NCBI GenBank assembly: GCA_028711875.1
Contig: JAQTRJ010000098.1
Coordinates: 1 to 7,403, forward strand
Direction of reading: 5' to 3'
Source of the DNA: a bacterium
Lineage (GTDB): Bacteria; Electryoneota; RPQS01
Length of the DNA stretch: 7,403 nucleotides
A model generated the notes under the pieces. It worked only from the letters and a program-made list of their open reading frames with translations, made no database searches and had not been told where the DNA came from. Shown one piece after another: positions 5,827 to 7,403 of the stretch (positions are counted from its first letter, which is position 1; the number at the start of each line of letters is the position of its first letter). The translations under genes and the position numbers were made by a program.

Positions 5827-6106
5827 GTAGTTTCACACGGCAGTTTGCCCTTGTAGGGGCGGGTTAAGGTACTCCGCAACCCGCCCGCCGTAGTGACACC
5901 GCTTGCTGTGTCCCTCCGTGGTTTCATGCGGCAGTGTGTTTCCGTAGGGGCTGATTGCATCGCCCTTTGCAGCGAACGATTCATCGTGTCATCTGTCGGG
6001 GCCGATTCATCGCGCCTTCGTAGATGCAAACGGCAGTTTGCCCTTGTAGGGGCGGGTTAAGGTACTCCGCAACCCGCCCGCGCTGTAGATGCAAACGGCA
6101 GTTTGC
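5827..6106 (+). repeat. Mosaic array of ten GTAG-led hairpin modules, about 26-nt period
   Basis: Modules start at 5827 (A1), 5853 (B1), 5890 (C1), 5918 (D1), 5944 (E1), 5969 (F), 5995 (E2), 6020 (A2), 6046 (B2) and 6085 (A3). Leaders are GTAG in seven, and GTGG, GCAG and GTCG in D1, F and E2. Most modules are 22-23 nt with 3-5 nt pyrimidine-rich spacers (CCTT, TTCC, TTT); B is longer, about 35 nt. Hairpins: A2/A3 GCAAAC-GGCA-GTTTGC; B has a 9-bp stem GGGCGGGTT/AACCCGCCC with a 12-nt loop; C1 is GACACCGC-TT-GCTGTGTC with one mismatch; D1 is CATGC-GGCA-GTGTG with two wobbles; E1 is GGGC-T-GAT-TGC-ATC-GCCC; F is ACGAT-TC-ATCGT. D is recognisably a diverged A. The format resembles REP elements (GTAG plus stem-loop). 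No ORF here is credible; the short minus-strand frames simply translate the repeats. Confidence 0.8.
5837..6081 (+). repeat. 52-nt perfect direct repeat inside the array (A-B module pair)
   Basis: Positions 5837-5888 and 6030-6081 are identical over 52 nt, covering the GGCA-loop half of module A, its CCTT spacer and the whole of module B. The upstream halves of A1 and A2 differ. The copies are offset by 193 nt, which points to recent duplication or copying of a two-module unit. Confidence 0.85.
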
Positions 6107-6113
6107 TCTTCTC

Positions 6114-6154
6114 TTCCGCCGAGCAGGGACCATGACCCTGCCGGAATATTTTTT
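6114..6154 (+). terminator. Candidate intrinsic terminator downstream of the array
   Basis: TTCCG (6114-6118) and GCAGGG (6123-6128), separated by a 4-nt bulge, pair with CCCTGC (6136-6141) and CGGAA (6142-6146) around a 7-nt loop. The stem is followed at once by TATTTTTT (6147-6154). This is the best intrinsic-terminator form in the window on the plus strand. It lies after the hairpin array and upstream of the FN3-protein promoter, so it would end array transcripts or insulate the gene. Confidence 0.45.
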
Positions 6155-6175
6155 AAGGCATGACCGCCACCGCCA

Positions 6176-6204
6176 TTGCCACTCAATGAATTCCAATGTA
6201 TATT
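6176..6204 (+). promoter_or_regulatory. Sigma-70-type promoter of the FN3-repeat protein
   Basis: TTGCCA (6176-6181, 5/6) is separated by exactly 17 nt from TATATT (6199-6204, 5/6), the best such match in the window. The predicted start near 6211 leaves a leader of only about 22 nt, containing the ribosome binding site GGAG (6221-6224). Confidence 0.6.
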
Positions 6205-6232
6205 GTCTCCATAATAATACGGAGTCAATGTC

Positions 6233-7403
6233 ATGAGTTCCTTTAAAGCATCTTTCGCTCTTTTATTCTTGGCAGCCACTGCATGTAGTTCCTTTGGACA
6301 GGGATTCAGTGTTTGCTTAAGAGACACGAGCGCTGAACTCAGAAATGCTTGTACCGGCGGGACACCCTTGCCGGACGGCACTGTCGTACAAATAGTCAGG
6401 GACGCTGATTCGAACGGCCCGGACTGGGAGGATCCTCTGGCCGAGCTGTGCTCTGTGCCGCCGGAATGTGAAACCGGCCCGGCCCGCACGCACAACTTCA
6501 ACTCGTTTGCCATGAACGGTACGGCCAGTTTAGGCCGGCCCGGCTACTTCGATTGCGAAGCTGATTTCACGGCGGTGCTTGCGATGCCTATTCCCGCCCG
6601 CTATTACCTTCGTATCTGTTTGGAAAGTGTCTATTGGGTTTCCGAGGTCTTCCAACCTGTACCGGAGCATCAGACAATCGAGATTGACGAATGGACGTGT
6701 TATCCCTGTGGCTGCAATTCAATCCTGCCCGCTCCCGCCAACGTGGCGGCGTCCATTGACCAGTTCTGCAGCCATGTCCAGATCACCTGGGCGAATATCG
6801 CGGGTGAACAAGGCTATGTCATTCTGCGCGACGGCAATTCCATAGGAACCGCCAATGCCGATGCCACCATTTTTTACGATGTCACGGCGATTCCGGGTAC
6901 GACCCATAGCTATGCCGTGCGAGGCTTTAATGTGTGCGGTAACGGCCACGCGAGCTTGCCCGCGCCCGGCCGGCGAAAAGCCGTGCCCGGTCCGCCGCAA
7001 AATGTTCAAGCATCGGATGGAGTCTATTGCTTTGTGCGGATCAGTTGGAGCGCGATGACCGCCGACAGCTTCCAAATCAGGCGTGACGGCGTTCGGGTAG
7101 GAAGAACGCTCAGCGGCGGGACCAGTTTCGATGACATGACAACGGTAGGAAGCACGGTCTATAATTATTCCGCGATTGCTTATAACAACTGTGGTCCAAG
7201 TCCCGAATCCGTTGCCAATTCCGGCTACGGTGGGGCGCGGCCTTCGCAAGTGACCTCGCTTACGGCCAGCGATACAAGTTGCGCGGCGATCTATCTGCGC
7301 TGGGCGGACACCGTCGCCGAAGACAGCTTCCGCGTCATCCGCGACGGAGACTATATTGACTATGCCGCCAGGGACGTCACGCAATATGCCGACTTTCTGG
7401 TTT
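6233..7403 (+). CDS. Secreted cysteine-rich protein with FN3-like repeats (3' end beyond window)
   Basis: Open from ATG 6233 to the right edge: 390 residues, no stop. GGAG lies eight bases upstream. An ATG at 6228 is rejected: it is only three bases from GGAG and reads ATG-TCA-TGA. Residues 1-24 are a signal peptide; C18 in AATAC is a poor lipobox, so secretion is likelier than lipidation. Residues 25-165 form a cysteine-rich N-terminal beta domain I cannot name. Three FN3-like repeats follow at about 166-251, 252-337 and 338 onward. Each has a cysteine 6-7 residues before a core Trp (C179/W186, C266/W272, C350/W357) and then an RDG turn (199-201, 284-286, 370-372). The two complete repeats have a second cysteine near the end (C235, C320, each followed by G), suggesting one disulfide per domain. 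The likely role is adhesion or matrix binding outside the cell; no catalytic motif is seen. More repeats may lie beyond the window. Confidence 0.85.
   Translation, partial: MSSFKASFALLFLAATACSSFGQGFSVCLRDTSAELRNACTGGTPLPDGTVVQIVRDADSNGPDWEDPLAELCSVPPECETGPARTHNFNSFAMNGTASLGRPGYFDCEADFTAVLAMPIPARYYLRICLESVYWVSEVFQPVPEHQTIEIDEWTCYPCGCNSILPAPANVAASIDQFCSHVQITWANIAGEQGYVILRDGNSIGTANADATIFYDVTAIPGTTHSYAVRGFNVCGNGHASLPAPGRRKAVPGPPQNVQASDGVYCFVRISWSAMTADSFQIRRDGVRVGRTLSGGTSFDDMTTVGSTVYNYSAIAYNNCGPSPESVANSGYGGARPSQVTSLTASDTSCAAIYLRWADTVAEDSFRVIRDGDYIDYAARDVTQYADFLV

Noticed and set aside
5827..6106. CRISPR array
   Set aside because: The near-regular 26-nt period invited this, but the modules are different hairpins with spacers of 3-5 nt, not one repeat with unique 25-40 nt spacers, and no cas gene is present.
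5754..6196. Small minus-strand frames sharing a peptide rich in Leu/Thr/Arg/Pro in the 5754-6196 gap
   Set aside because: The shared peptide comes only from the duplicated 52-nt repeat; no conserved gene is indicated.
6228..6236. ATG at 6228 as start of the FN3-protein gene
   Set aside because: It reads ATG-TCA-TGA and is only three bases after GGAG; the ATG at 6233 is correctly spaced and opens the long frame.
6007..7384. Minus-strand frames of 168 and 221 residues opposite the FN3 gene
   Set aside because: They overlap the signal peptide and repeats of the plus-strand gene, and one of them also translates the hairpin repeats. No ribosome binding site or domain supports them.

Overview
The window is G+C-rich bacterial DNA, probably from a Gram-negative member of the Fibrobacteres-Chlorobi-Bacteroidetes (FCB) side of the tree or one of its uncultured candidate phyla (for example Zixibacteria- or KSB1-like lineages). 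This placement is an inference. It rests on a large secreted protein with a C-terminal FlgD-like/sorting-type tail (motif YPNPFN), a second secreted protein built of cysteine-containing FN3-like repeats, and intergenic spaces packed with short palindromic repeats. No rRNA, tRNA, CRISPR array or complete transposase gene is visible.

Layout: (1) 1-1008, minus strand: most of an SsnA-type metal-dependent amidohydrolase, whose C-terminus lies beyond the left edge. (2) 1009-1330: divergent promoter region with one candidate promoter in each direction and a 5' leader of about 180 nt for the next gene. (3) 1331-3784, plus strand: an 817-residue exported protein with a FlgD-like C-terminal tail. (4) 3785-4199: convergent intergenic region with a short array of hairpin repeats, an inverted partial copy, a GC-rich direct repeat, a separate hairpin, and a strong bidirectional-looking terminator hairpin. 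(5) 4200-5630, minus strand: an NtrC-family response regulator (REC, AAA+, Fis-type HTH). A sequence with good sigma-54 (-24/-12) form lies just upstream of it. (6) 5631-6232: 600 bp with no credible gene. It holds a G-rich palindrome, a dense array of about ten GTAG-led hairpin modules at roughly 26-nt spacing, a terminator-like hairpin with a T-tract, and a good sigma-70-type promoter. (7) 6233-7403, plus strand: the first 390 residues of a secreted FN3-repeat protein that runs off the right edge.

The four genes do not form an obvious pathway. Orientations alternate (minus, plus, minus, plus), so each is probably its own transcription unit. No sensor kinase lies next to the response regulator. 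The most unusual content is the intergenic repeat system. Several different sequence families share a 22-23 nt format (a GTAG-like tetranucleotide followed by an 18-nt hairpin, then a 3-5 nt pyrimidine-rich spacer) and are strung together in a mosaic. The format resembles REP elements mobilised by REP-associated tyrosine transposases, but here distinct families are interleaved in a regularly spaced array. I found no defence island or other evident new protein system.
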